Below are positions 1 through 8,475 of a stretch of 64,000 bases of DNA, one piece after another. This DNA comes from Deltaproteobacteria bacterium. GTDB lineage: Bacteria > Myxococcota_A > UBA796 > UBA2385. Both the position numbers and the translations under genes were made by a program. The notes under the pieces were generated by a model. The model had not been told where the DNA came from. It saw nothing but the letters and a program-made list of their open reading frames with translations, and ran no database searches. The stretch spans positions 1 through 64,000 of the forward strand of contig JAGYJW010000030.1 of assembly GCA_018401435.1 (NCBI GenBank), written 5' to 3'. Numbering within the stretch: position 1 is the first letter of the stretch; each line of letters begins with the position of its first letter.

Positions 1-256
1 CTTCGGCCAGCTCGGCCATGCGCTGCTTGAGCCCGCCATGGTAGAGGTCGCCGTTGCGCCAGCCGCCAGCGTGCAGCAGCAGCACCGCGGGGTGGGGCCC
101 CGGGCCCTGGGGGCGGGCCAGGTCCAGGCTGAGGGGCAGGGGCCCCAGGCCGTCCACCGGGGTGGCCCAGGTGATCGGCCCAGTCTTGGGCCCGCAACCC
201 GAAACCCAGGGCAGGAGCAGGATGAGCAGGCAGGTCAGCAGGGTCGCGGCGCGCAT
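1..256 (-). CDS. alpha/beta-hydrolase (esterase-like) lipoprotein, N-terminal part only
   Basis: Reading leftward from the ATG at 256 gives a signal peptide (MRAATLLTCLLILLLPWVSG) with a lipobox-like V-S-G-C, so a lipoprotein is predicted. A linker is followed by PHPAVLLLHAGGWRNGD, which matches the oxyanion-hole strand and HGGGW-type turn of carboxylesterase/BD-FAE-like alpha/beta hydrolases (here HAGGW). The gene runs off the left edge after about 85 codons, so the catalytic Ser, Asp and His are not visible. It is divergent from the gene at 416. The fold call rests on one motif; the substrate is unknown. Confidence 0.7.
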   Translation of the reverse strand, partial: MRAATLLTCLLILLLPWVSGCGPKTGPITWATPVDGLGPLPLSLDLARPQGPGPHPAVLLLHAGGWRNGDLYHGGLKQRMAELAE

Positions 257-415
257 GGGCGCAGTCTAACCCCTGGCCCCCCCCGGAATGGCGGGGCATG
301 CAGGGCCGAGCGCACGATTTTCCTGATACGGAGGGGCGCCGCGCACTGGACCCTGGGCCCTCGCGCGGTAGACAATGGGTTCAGGCCCACCCGTCTGCTC
401 CCATCGAGGTCTCCG

Positions 416-1798
416 ATGAATGTCACGCTGATCAACCCCCCTGAAAAGAAGCGCGTCTGGGCGGGGATCTCCGAGAGCATGGCCTATGGCGTCTACTGCT
501 TTCCGCCCCTGGGCCTGATGTATCTGCAGGCCTCCCTGGAGAAGCGCACGCACCATCGGGCCGAGATCTACGACGCCATCGTGGACGACCTGGACCACCC
601 GGAATTCGACGCGGGCCTGGCCCGCTACGATCTGGATGTGGTGGGCATCTCCGCCTATACGCACAGCCTGCCCGACGTGCAGATGACCATCAACGCGGTG
701 CGCAAGCGCAACCCCAAGGCCCACATCACCCTGGGCGGCCCGCACCCCATCATGTTCCCCGAATATGCGATCGGGCTGACAGGCGTCGACTCCATCTGCC
801 TGGGCGACGGCGACGACGTCATCATCGACCTGGTCAACGCCCTGGACGAGGGCCGCAGCCTGGAGGGCATCGCCGGCCTCTGGTTCAAGGACGCCGATGG
901 CACCATCGTGCGCAACGAGAAGCGCCGCGAGCTCAAGGACATCTCCTGGCAGATCTGGCCGGACCGCAGCCGCAGCCGCTACCGCGACTACGCCTCCTGC
1001 GAGCCGGTTCTCACCCAGCGCCCCTACTGGCCGGCCAGCGCCACCGCCGACACCGCCCCCGACGACCCCCGCCTGAGCGACGCCACCTGGCAGGCGGAGT
1101 TCAGCTGGATGACCGCCCAGGTCGAATCCTCGGCCTGCGTCTGCTGCCACAGCACCGACCTGGCCCCCGATGGCCCCAGCGGCTGGTACCTGGAGGCCGG
1201 TCCCATCTGGATCGACAGCCTGGACGACGACGGGCTGGCCATGCTGGCCGGTTGGGTGGACAGCACCGCCTTTGGCGCCTTCGATGCCGAGGACAACAAC
1301 GGCTTCGACCGCTCCACCACGGGCCTGCCCACCACCGATGTGCCGCGTATGCAGGCCTTCCTGGAGGGCGAGCTGCGCCGCCGGGGCCTGGACCTGGACG
1401 ACTTCAGCGACACCCCGCCCTTTGGTGGCCCCCTCTACGACCAGCTCTTCTACACGCCCGAGCCCTGTGAAGCCGGCCAGGGCATCACCGCCGACGGCCG
1501 CATCCAGTGGACGGGCGGTGACGCCCGCTACATCTACCTGCTGGAGCCCGACAGCATGAACCCCGGCGTGCCCCCCAACCTCGACCTGCCCGCCGGCACG
1601 GTCTGGCGTTTCGACGTGGCCTGGGACGCCGATCCCGTGGCCTCGGGCCTGCCCTATGGCGAGCTGCCGCCCGGCACCCGCCAAGCCTTCCCCGAGGGGG
1701 AGCCCGCTCCAGTACTGCAGCCCGGGGATGCGCTCTACCTCTATGTTCTCCGCGATATCTACCAGCCGATCACCCGCTGCACCTTCACGATGCCCTGA
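416..1798 (+). CDS. chimeric protein: cobalamin-binding domain fused to a secreted-type domain
   Basis: I start at the ATG at 416 because homology begins there; the open frame extends upstream without support. Residues 1 to about 195 look like the N-terminal B12-binding domain of B12-dependent radical SAM enzymes: MNVTLINPPEKK, FPPLGLMYLQASLE, DVVGISAYT, TLGGPHPIMFPE, and the usual linker ending WPDRS. The radical SAM domain with its Cx3Cx2C cluster motif should follow, but at about residue 200 (nt ~1005) the protein changes to a Cys- and Trp-rich, Asp-rich sequence (VESSACVCCHS, GLAMLAGWVDSTAFGAF, a beta-rich C-terminus) typical of secreted deltaproteobacterial proteins of unknown function. 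No signal peptide precedes this second half. This may be a natural deletion fusion or an assembly join. Enzymatic activity as a radical SAM enzyme is not possible as it stands. Confidence 0.7.
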   Translation: MNVTLINPPEKKRVWAGISESMAYGVYCFPPLGLMYLQASLEKRTHHRAEIYDAIVDDLDHPEFDAGLARYDLDVVGISAYTHSLPDVQMTINAVRKRNPKAHITLGGPHPIMFPEYAIGLTGVDSICLGDGDDVIIDLVNALDEGRSLEGIAGLWFKDADGTIVRNEKRRELKDISWQIWPDRSRSRYRDYASCEPVLTQRPYWPASATADTAPDDPRLSDATWQAEFSWMTAQVESSACVCCHSTDLAPDGPSGWYLEAGPIWIDSLDDDGLAMLAGWVDSTAFGAFDAEDNNGFDRSTTGLPTTDVPRMQAFLEGELRRRGLDLDDFSDTPPFGGPLYDQLFYTPEPCEAGQGITADGRIQWTGGDARYIYLLEPDSMNPGVPPNLDLPAGTVWRFDVAWDADPVASGLPYGELPPGTRQAFPEGEPAPVLQPGDALYLYVLRDIYQPITRCTFTMP

Positions 1799-1807
1799 GC
1801 GGCGGGA

Positions 1808-2523
1808 TCAGCGCCCCAGGACAGCCGCCAGCCGCTGCCGGATCGCATCGGAGGTCCAGGTGCGCACGACATCTCGGGCAAAGGACTGGCGGGCCTCTTC
1901 GGTGATGTCGGTGGCGCCCATCAACAGGTCGGCCTTGGTGGCGGCATAGGCGTCGGCCGGGTGAGAGGGGCCAGGACCGCGAGGCGGGTCTGGGCCACCG
2001 CCAGCACGTCCTCATCCAGCAGGTCCACCAGGCCCAGCCGGGCGGCGTCTTGCGGGCTGTGAAGCTGGGCCCCCAGCAAGACCTCGAAGTGGTGCTGCCG
2101 GGGGATGCGCGTCAGCAGGGCCTGCAAGGTGCGGGGCGGAAAGCGCAGCCCGTTGGCCACCTCGTTCAGGCCGACGCGCACCCGGGGGTTGGGGGTGCAG
2201 ACGGCCACATCGCAGCAGCGGGCCAGCACGGCGCCCCCGGCGATGGCGTGGCCATTGACCGCGGCCACCGTGGGGCCCGGGTAATGCAGCAGCTCGGTTA
2301 CGGCGTCTTCGAGCAGGCCCAAGAAGGCGCCCATGGCCGGCGCGTCCAGGGTGGCCACCTCCTTGAGGTGCAAACCGGCCGAGAAGCAGCCATCGGAGCC
2401 GGTGAGCAATAGCGGACGGCCGCCGGCCTCCTTCAGCGAGGCCCGAAAGCGGTTGAGGAGGTCGCTGCCCAGGGCGTTCTTGCCCGGGCCATTCAGGGTG
2501 AGGGTGTAGACGGATTCGGACAC
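1808..2523 (-). CDS. enoyl-CoA hydratase/isomerase family protein (frameshifted)
   Basis: Crotonase-fold protein of about 238 residues from the GTG at 2523. It shows FSAGLHLKEV (CoA-binding/oxyanion region), VAAVNGHAIAGGAVLARCCDV and LGLVDLLDED. The reading frame breaks near 1961-1968: the open frame ends in nonsense (TRPTPMPPPRPTC), while the expected family C-terminus (AYAATKADLL ... RQRLAAVLGR) continues in another frame to a TGA at 1808. The whole span has 3n+2 bases, consistent with one small indel, so I treat it as one gene. The usual second catalytic Glu region is not clear (NEVANGL), so hydratase versus isomerase or another crotonase activity is open. It is tail-to-tail with the gene ending at 1798. 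Confidence 0.85.
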
Positions 2524-2606
2524 GGGGCCTCCGGGCGAGAGCCGCCTCTAACGCCGAAGGGCGCCGATGCCGTCACTGGGGGGGAAGGCTCGACCCAGAA
2601 GCACCC

Positions 2607-4682
2607 ATGCGCCGCCCCATCTTCTTTCTGATCGCCCTTGGCGCCTGCGCTCCCACCGAGCGGCAGGCCCCGGATCTCGACCTGTCCCGCCTGCCCCAGG
2701 GCAGCAGCGACGCCCTGGCCGAGGACGGCGAGGCCCAGGTCTGGTTCACCGACCCGGGTACCGAGCGCGGCGAAGAGATCGACCCCGTGCTCGATGACGC
2801 GCTGATCGCCCTGATCGACGCCAGCACCACCACCCTGGATCTTGCGCTCTACGACTTCGATCGCAGCAATATCGCCGACGCGGTGCTTCGGGCCTGGGAC
2901 CGGGGCGTAGACGTGCGCATGGTCAGCGACGCCGACGAGGCCGACGCCAGCGGCCACGCCGCGTTGGAGGCCGCCGGCATCCCCGTGACCGATCGGCGCG
3001 CTGGCGACCACATCATGCACAACAAGTTCGTGGTGGTGGACGGGCAGGCCGTCTGGACGGGATCGACCAACCTCACCGAGACCGGCATCCTGCAGAATGA
3101 CAACGACGCGGTGCTGCTGCCCGACCGCGACCTGGCCGCCTGGTACACCGCCGAGTTCGAGCAGATGGCGGCCGGGCGCTTCGGCCGCAGCAAGCTGGCC
3201 GGGAGCGGGCCCCTCACCCTTGATCTTGCCGGCAGCGAGGTTGTGACCCACCTCTCGCCCCAACACGACCCCCTCCAGGCGGTGGTGGAGCTGATTGACA
3301 GCGCCGACCACAGCGTGCGCTTCTTGGTCTTCAGCTTCACCCACGCCGACGTCATCGCCGCCCTGGTGGCTGCCCACGACCGCGGCGTGGACGTGGTGGG
3401 CATCTTTGACGAGAGCCAGGCCGCAAGCGGCTATTCCGCCGACGAGGCCCTGGCGGCGGCGGGCATCCCCGTCTACATCGATGGCAACCACAACCAGGTG
3501 GGCTTTGCCGGCGGCAAGCTGCACCACAAGACGCTGATCATCGACGGCGGCGTGGATGGCAGCGACCCGGTGGTGGCCACGGGCTCCTTCAACTGGAGCC
3601 AGAGCGCCACCCATGACAACGACGAAAACCTGGTCGAAATCCACGATGTCGCGCTCACCCGCGTCTATGGCGCCCGATTCTGCGACCTGCTGGCCCGGGC
3701 CGATCTGCACCCCGATGCGACGGCCCCCCAGGACGATCCGTGCAGCAGCCTGCCCCGAGTCTTCATCAATGAGCTCTACCCCGACCCCCCCGGCATGGAC
3801 CGCGGCCAGGAATTCGTCGAGATCGTCAACGGCGGCACCGGCGCGGTGGACCTGAGCGGCTGGACCCTGGGGGATGCCCAGGTGGCGGATCGCCACGTCT
3901 TTGATGACCTGGTGCTCGCTCCCGGCGAGGCGGTGGTGATCTTTGACAGCGGCAAGCACCCCGAGGTGCCGGGCGCCCGGGTGGCCAGCAGCGGGGCGCT
4001 GGACCTGGGCAACCGGGGGGACAGCATCCGCCTGGTCAATGCAGCGGGCGAGGTCGCCGACGCCCTGAGCTACCGCGGCGCGCCCCTGGGCCGCAGCCTC
4101 AACCGGCAGAGCGATCTGTCCCAGAGCAGCGCCTTCGTACCCCATGACACCGTGCTCAACGCCTGGACCCGCAGCTCACCCGGCAAGCGGGCCGACGGCC
4201 TGCCCTTCGATCCGAGCACCCCCCTGGACTACCAGCTGGTGATCAACGAGGTGATGGCCGACCCCAGCGGCGAGGACACGGGCCAGGAGTACTTCGAGCT
4301 GGTGAACCTGGGCCCCGATCCGGCCGACCTGCGCGGCGTGGGACTCAGCGACCTGGTGAGCGAGCGCCACCGCTTCGGGCGGGTGGTGCTGCCCCCCGGC
4401 GCCGCCCTGGTGGTCTACGATCGCGGCGACCACAGCGATGTGCCCGGCGCCATGCAGAGCAGCACGGGCACCCTGGGCCTCAACAACAGCGGGGACACGC
4501 TGGTGCTGGTGGATGCCGATGGCCTGCTGCTGGACTCCGTGAGCTGGGGCAGCGCCCGCGCCGGGGTGGCCTTCAACCGTGCCATCGATGGAGACCCCGA
4601 CAGCGCCTTGGTTCTGCACGATGCGGTGGTGAGCGGTGTGGTCGCATCCCCCGGTCTGCAAGCCAACGGCCAACCCTGGTAG
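2607..4682 (+). CDS. phospholipase D-like lipoprotein with two lamin-tail domains
   Basis: 691 residues. A short lipoprotein signal (MRRPIFFLIALGACAP) puts it in the envelope or outside. Two PLD phosphodiesterase domains follow, with HKD-type motifs HNKFVVVDG...GSTNLTE (about residues 137-157) and HHKTLIIDG...GSFNWSQ (about 307-330). After about residue 385 come two lamin-tail (LTD) immunoglobulin-like domains, beginning FINELYPDPPG and VINEVMADPSG, each with the EFVEI/EYFEL and DLSGWTL-like pattern. In bacteria LTDs often accompany secreted nucleases and phosphodiesterases, so an extracellular nuclease or phospholipase is likely; the substrate cannot be read from sequence. It stands alone between an opposite-strand hydratase and the ferritin-like gene. 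Confidence 0.9.
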   Translation: MRRPIFFLIALGACAPTERQAPDLDLSRLPQGSSDALAEDGEAQVWFTDPGTERGEEIDPVLDDALIALIDASTTTLDLALYDFDRSNIADAVLRAWDRGVDVRMVSDADEADASGHAALEAAGIPVTDRRAGDHIMHNKFVVVDGQAVWTGSTNLTETGILQNDNDAVLLPDRDLAAWYTAEFEQMAAGRFGRSKLAGSGPLTLDLAGSEVVTHLSPQHDPLQAVVELIDSADHSVRFLVFSFTHADVIAALVAAHDRGVDVVGIFDESQAASGYSADEALAAAGIPVYIDGNHNQVGFAGGKLHHKTLIIDGGVDGSDPVVATGSFNWSQSATHDNDENLVEIHDVALTRVYGARFCDLLARADLHPDATAPQDDPCSSLPRVFINELYPDPPGMDRGQEFVEIVNGGTGAVDLSGWTLGDAQVADRHVFDDLVLAPGEAVVIFDSGKHPEVPGARVASSGALDLGNRGDSIRLVNAAGEVADALSYRGAPLGRSLNRQSDLSQSSAFVPHDTVLNAWTRSSPGKRADGLPFDPSTPLDYQLVINEVMADPSGEDTGQEYFELVNLGPDPADLRGVGLSDLVSERHRFGRVVLPPGAALVVYDRGDHSDVPGAMQSSTGTLGLNNSGDTLVLVDADGLLLDSVSWGSARAGVAFNRAIDGDPDSALVLHDAVVSGVVASPGLQANGQPW

Positions 4683-4731
4683 GGCGGCGAGGGTCCGGCA
4701 GGGGTGCTACCCTGTGCCCTGTGGAGGCCCG

Positions 4732-5981
4732 ATGAATCGCAACGCCCGTGAATTGCACCTCGCCCTGCTGCTGGCCCTTGGATTGGGAGCAGGCTGCGGC
4801 GACAAGGAAGAGAGCACGGACGGCGGCGACGGCATCTATGGCGATGGGGCCGACGGCACGGACGGAAGCGACGGAACCGACGGAACCGACGGAACCGACG
4901 GAACCGACGGAACCGACGGCACGGCCACCTTGGACCCCGTGCCCGACGGCGACTACCCCATCTGCGAAGGCGACGGCCACACCGGCCTCTCCGGCCCTTG
5001 CTGCGTCGATGTCTACTGCGTGGATCGCCCCAGCGGGGGCGACTGCAAGGCCGCCAGCGACACCACCGCGTCGGAGGTGACCGGCTTGGGCCTGGGCTCG
5101 GGCGAGTGCGAGTGCAGCCCCCCCGAAGGCCCCTACGCCCCGCCCGAAGGCGCAGCCGGCGACTGCTGCTACCTGGTGGGCATCCAGTGGTGCACAGGCC
5201 GTCCCTTTGTGGTGGGAGGCCACCTGCGCCGGGCAGCCTTGCGCCGGGGTCGCTCCTGGGCTGCCAGACGTGCCTGACACCGGGGGCCTTCTCCGCGAGA
5301 TTGAAGGCCTGGACCCCATTCTACGGCAGGCCATCGCCTCGTCCTGGGCCGATGCCGCCCTGGACGAGCACGCCAGCGTGGCCTCTTTTGCCCGCTTCAG
5401 CCTGCACCTGCTGGCCGTGGCGGCGCCGCCTGACCTGCTGGTGGCGGCCCACCGCGCCGGACTGGACGAGATCGCCCACGCCCGCGCCTGCTTCGAGATT
5501 GCAGGCGCCTATGCAGGAGAGGCCCTGTCGCCAGGCCCACTGCGCCTGAGCGGTGATCTGCTGGGGCCCCTGGACCTCGCCAGCATCGCCGCCGCCGCCG
5601 TGATCGAAGGCTGCGTGGGCGAGACCGTGGCCAGCCTGGAGGCCCGCGAGGCCGCCGCGACCGCCCGCCCCGAGCCTGCGCCGCGCCCTGGCACGGATCG
5701 CCGAAGACGAGGGCCGCCACGCCGCCCTGGCCTGGCGCTTCGTGGCCTGGGCCCGGCAGGTGGGCGGACCCGAGGTGGGCGCGGCGGTGGACGCCGCCTT
5801 TGATCAGGTCCTGGCCACCGACGGGGGTCCACTCCCCGACGACGAGCCACAGGACCTCATTTTCGCCGAACATGGACGCCTCTGCGAGCGCGCCCGCCGG
5901 CAGCTGCGCCAGGTGGCCGCCCAGGAGGTGATCGCCGCCACGCGGGCCTCCCTGGGCTGGCCTCCATCCCCCAGCCGGTGA
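4732..5981 (+). CDS. ferritin-like domain lipoprotein, broken by two frameshifts
   Basis: From the ATG at 4732 a signal peptide with lipobox (LGLGAGCGDKEE) leads into an Asp-Gly-Thr repeat linker and a Cys-rich segment (GPCCVDVYCVD, CECSPPEG, GDCCYLVGIQWCTGRPF). A one-base shift near 5235-5250 moves the protein to a second frame that carries DEHASVASFARFSLHLL and DEIAHARACFEIA. Another shift near 5665-5682 moves it to a third frame with AEDEGRHAALAWRFVAWA. These E-x-x-H four-helix-bundle motifs are those of the ferritin-like proteins attached to Cys-rich lipoproteins in Myxococcota. The span is 3n+2 long. Together the parts form one plausible gene of about 416 codons; read literally, it would end at 5277. 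It may bind a di-iron centre. Its tail overlaps the opposite-strand gene. Confidence 0.75.
4861..4919 (+). repeat. tandem 9-bp repeats coding Asp-Gly-Thr
   Basis: Six near-perfect copies of a 9-base unit (GACGGAACC, first copy GACGGAAGC) encode the D-G-(S/T)-D-G-T linker of the ferritin-like lipoprotein. Such linkers separate the lipid anchor from the folded domain. Near-identity at DNA level points to recent slippage, so copy number probably varies between strains. Confidence 0.9.
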
Positions 5982-7110
5982 GGGCCCACAGCCCCAGGAC
6001 CGCCAGCGCGGGCAGCGAGACCCGGTGATCCAGGTCCAGGGCGATTTCCACCAGAAAGGCGCCCTGGTGCGCCAGGACCGCCAGCAGCACCAGCAGGCGG
6101 CGGCCCCGGGGCTGATCCGGCCAGGCCGCGGCCAGGGCCGCGGCGCCCACCAGGGCCGGAAGCAGGTCGTAGTGGTGCACATGGGGGTTGACCAGGGTCA
6201 CGGCCAGGCAGACCAGGGCCCACGCGCGGCCGGGCGACAGGTGCCGGGCCCGCCAGGCGGTCAGCAGCACCAGCACCCCGGCCGCCCCCCAACCCAGGAT
6301 GCTGCCCCGGTCGGGCCCCAGCAGCCGCCGGCCGAGGCCCAGCAGGTCGTGCTGCAGGTGCAGGGGGTAGTCGGGCAGCCGGTGCAGACCGGCCAGGCTG
6401 CGGCTGATGTCGAGGTAGTGCAGGCTGGATCCGGGCCCCAAGGCGCTGATCCCGAGCACCACCAACAAGAAGGCCCCCAGCACCATGCCGCCCATCAGCC
6501 GCCCCGACCGGGTGGCCAGGGGCGCCACCAGGGCCACCGCCAGCCACCACCCCGGCTTGAGGGCCAGCAGGCCGAGCAGCAACCCCGCCAGGAAGGGCCG
6601 CCCCCCCTTCCACAGCAGCCCGCCGCAGACCAGGGCCAACAGGGCGAAGACCCCGTTCTGACCCAATGCAAAACCAAAGAAGAAGCTTGGAAAGGTGAAG
6701 ATCAGCAGGGCGCGGACCAGCAGGCTGGGGCCCCCCAGCAGCCGACCCAGGCCAACGGCCGCCAAGGCGCCTGCGACCAGCACCAGCACGGCGTGCACCC
6801 CCGCCGCGACGGGCAGGGGCAAGGCCCCCAGCGGTGCATAGACGAGCCCCGTCGCCGGCGGATAGAAGAAGGCCCCCAAGGCGTCGTTTCGGCTGGACCA
6901 GAGGTCAGGCGGCAGGGCGCCCAGGGCCTCGGTGATCAGGGCCTTGTGCCACCGGGGATCGTAGAGGGCTGCGCCCCCGCCTTGCTGCAGGGCGCGCCCG
7001 CCGGCCCACAGGTGCACAAAGTCCCCGTTGCGTCCCGCGGCGATGGGCACCGCAAAGACATGGGCCACAGCGAGGGCTACCAGCGCGGCAAAGGCGGCCG
7101 GTCCAGGCAT
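5857..7110 (-). CDS. GT87/DUF2029-like polytopic membrane glycosyltransferase
   Basis: About 417 residues with roughly ten hydrophobic segments. The N-terminal loop after the first helix has NGDFVHLWAGGRALQQG and ALYDPRWHKAL, with a further YPPATGLVYAPLGALP: the pattern of DUF2029 (GT87) mannosyltransferase-like proteins that use polyprenyl-phosphate sugars at the outer membrane leaflet side. A later HLQHDLLGLGR and NPHVHHYDLLPALV also fit. I place the start at the ATG at 7110, just before helix 1; the frame is open further upstream. The C-terminal 40 residues after GWGMEA are low-complexity and overlap the opposite-strand ferritin-like gene by about 125 bases, so the true stop may be obscured by an indel. 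Confidence 0.75.
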   Translation of the reverse strand: MPGPAAFAALVALAVAHVFAVPIAAGRNGDFVHLWAGGRALQQGGGAALYDPRWHKALITEALGALPPDLWSSRNDALGAFFYPPATGLVYAPLGALPLPVAAGVHAVLVLVAGALAAVGLGRLLGGPSLLVRALLIFTFPSFFFGFALGQNGVFALLALVCGGLLWKGGRPFLAGLLLGLLALKPGWWLAVALVAPLATRSGRLMGGMVLGAFLLVVLGISALGPGSSLHYLDISRSLAGLHRLPDYPLHLQHDLLGLGRRLLGPDRGSILGWGAAGVLVLLTAWRARHLSPGRAWALVCLAVTLVNPHVHHYDLLPALVGAAALAAAWPDQPRGRRLLVLLAVLAHQGAFLVEIALDLDHRVSLPALAVLGLWALTGWGMEASPGRPAWRRSPPGRPPGAAAGGRARRGVHVRRK

Positions 7111-7180
7111 CGGGGTGGGGTGGGTGTCCGACAGGGCGGGGCTCGCTGACAGTGGCGGACCGTCGTTGTAGCCTGGGACC

Positions 7181-7939
7181 ATGCCCACTTCGATCTCCGA
7201 CCTCCCTGCCCTCCCCCCCACGGGCTCCGTGGTCGTGCTCTCGGGTGCGGGTCTGTCCGCCGCCTCGGGCGTGCCCACCTTCCGCGGCGCAGGCGGCTGG
7301 TGGCGCGGCCGCGAGGCCATGTCGCTGGCGACGCCCGAAGCCTTCGAGGACGACCCCGACCTCGTCCTCGACTTCTATGCCGAGCGTCGCAAGGGCCTGC
7401 TGGGCGTCCAACCCAACCCGGGCCACGCGGCGCTGGTGTCGCTGCAGGCCAGCTTGGGCGCAGCACGCGTGGTGCTGGTCACGCAGAATGTAGATGGGCT
7501 GCTGCAAGCCGCGGCGGCCGCGCTGGGCCTGCCCCTCAGCCTCACCGAAATGCACGGCAGCATCTGGACGGTGCGCTGCGCCGACGATGAGCGCCACCCG
7601 CGCATTCCCGTCGAACGGGACGCACCGGATCCACGGGGCGTCTGCGGCCGCTGCGGGGCCCGCCTGCGCCCCGACGTGGTGTGGTTTGGCGAGATGCCCC
7701 GCCAGATGCAACGCATCCAACAGGCCCTGTCCCGATGCAGCGTCTTCTTGTCGGTGGGCACCAGCGGTCAGGTCTACCCGGCGGCGGGCTTTGTGGACCT
7801 CGCGCGGCAGGGCGGCGCCCGCTGCATCGAGGTCAACCCCGAGCCCACCAGCCCCCGCTTCCACCAGGCCCTGGCCGCCGGCGCCGAAGTGGCCCTGCCC
7901 GCGCTGGTCGCGGCCTGGACCGCCCCCTGCAGCGCCTGA
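7181..7939 (+). CDS. cobB: class III (CobB/SIRT5-like) NAD-dependent protein deacylase
   Basis: 252 residues, typical sirtuin length. The Rossmann motif GAGLSAASGVPTFRG (about residues 22-36), TQNVDGL (about 101-107), the catalytic His in EMHGSIW, and the C-terminal GTSGQVYPAAG and EVNPEPT motifs are all present. DFYAERR holds the Tyr-x-x-Arg pair that recognises succinyl/malonyl/glutaryl groups in class III sirtuins, so desuccinylase/demalonylase activity is likely as well as deacetylation. The zinc site has RCADDE and CGRCG, three cysteines, as in several class III members with a reduced zinc module. It lies 70 bases from the divergent GT87-like gene. Confidence 0.93.
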   Translation: MPTSISDLPALPPTGSVVVLSGAGLSAASGVPTFRGAGGWWRGREAMSLATPEAFEDDPDLVLDFYAERRKGLLGVQPNPGHAALVSLQASLGAARVVLVTQNVDGLLQAAAAALGLPLSLTEMHGSIWTVRCADDERHPRIPVERDAPDPRGVCGRCGARLRPDVVWFGEMPRQMQRIQQALSRCSVFLSVGTSGQVYPAAGFVDLARQGGARCIEVNPEPTSPRFHQALAAGAEVALPALVAAWTAPCSA

Positions 7940-7942
7940 GCC

Positions 7943-8470
7943 TCAGCCCCGGCAGGCCGGCAGCCTGGCCGGATCGAAGTCCAGGGGCACCGCGTCATCG
8001 GGGTGGGCCCGCGCCCGCCAGCGGTGGTCACAGGCCCGGCAGCGGTAGAGGATGTGGATGTCCTCGCCCCCGCGCTCAAAGCCGATGGGGTCCAGCAGGC
8101 CGCCGCAGGCCGCCGCCCGATCGCCAGGCACCACGTCGAGGTGGCGGGAGCGCAAGCAGCGCGGGCAGTGATCGCGCACCCGGGCCCCGCCCAGGGGCAC
8201 CTCGGCGCCACAACACAAGCAGGTGAAGGCCTCGTCCACCCGGATGGGGTTCTTGCGCACCTGGGCGCTGTCGGCGCGCTGCAGCAGGGCGCGCACCAGC
8301 CGCTTGCCGCCCACATCCGGCTCCAGCACGATGCCATCCATGAGGGCCAACGCGCGAAAGGCCTCTGCCAACGCCGGCTCACGGTCAATCGCCTCACCCA
8401 GGCGCTTTATCTCGCCGCGGCTGCGCAGCGCGTCGAGCCGGGCCCGCAGTACGGGGGGGGCGAGGTCCAC
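7943..8470 (-). CDS. RNHCP-type zinc-binding domain protein
   Basis: 175 residues from a GTG start. The N-terminal 75 residues are helical and unrecognised. The C-terminal half fits the RNHCP domain: FTCLCCGAEVP, then VRDHCPRCLRSRHLDVVPGD with the hallmark (R)(N/D)HCPxCLxSxH core, ACGGLLDPI, and CRACDHRWRA. Paired Cys motifs indicate zinc binding. The usual RNHCP Asn is Asp here. Function is unknown for the family; similarity to translation- or RNA-linked zinc proteins is only suggestive. It abuts the sirtuin tail-to-tail (3 bases) and the next minus-strand gene ends 5 bases upstream of its start, so those two may be co-transcribed. Confidence 0.8.
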   Translation of the reverse strand: MDLAPPVLRARLDALRSRGEIKRLGEAIDREPALAEAFRALALMDGIVLEPDVGGKRLVRALLQRADSAQVRKNPIRVDEAFTCLCCGAEVPLGGARVRDHCPRCLRSRHLDVVPGDRAAACGGLLDPIGFERGGEDIHILYRCRACDHRWRARAHPDDAVPLDFDPARLPACRG

Positions 8471-8475
8471 GGCGC

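Noticed and set aside
2493..4145. Long minus-strand frames (here and at 8.9-9.9, 21.8-23.6 and 49.7-54.8 kb) with coding potential by length.
   Set aside because: They are antisense shadows of real genes in very GC-rich DNA: His/Gln/Gly-rich sequence with no domain motifs.
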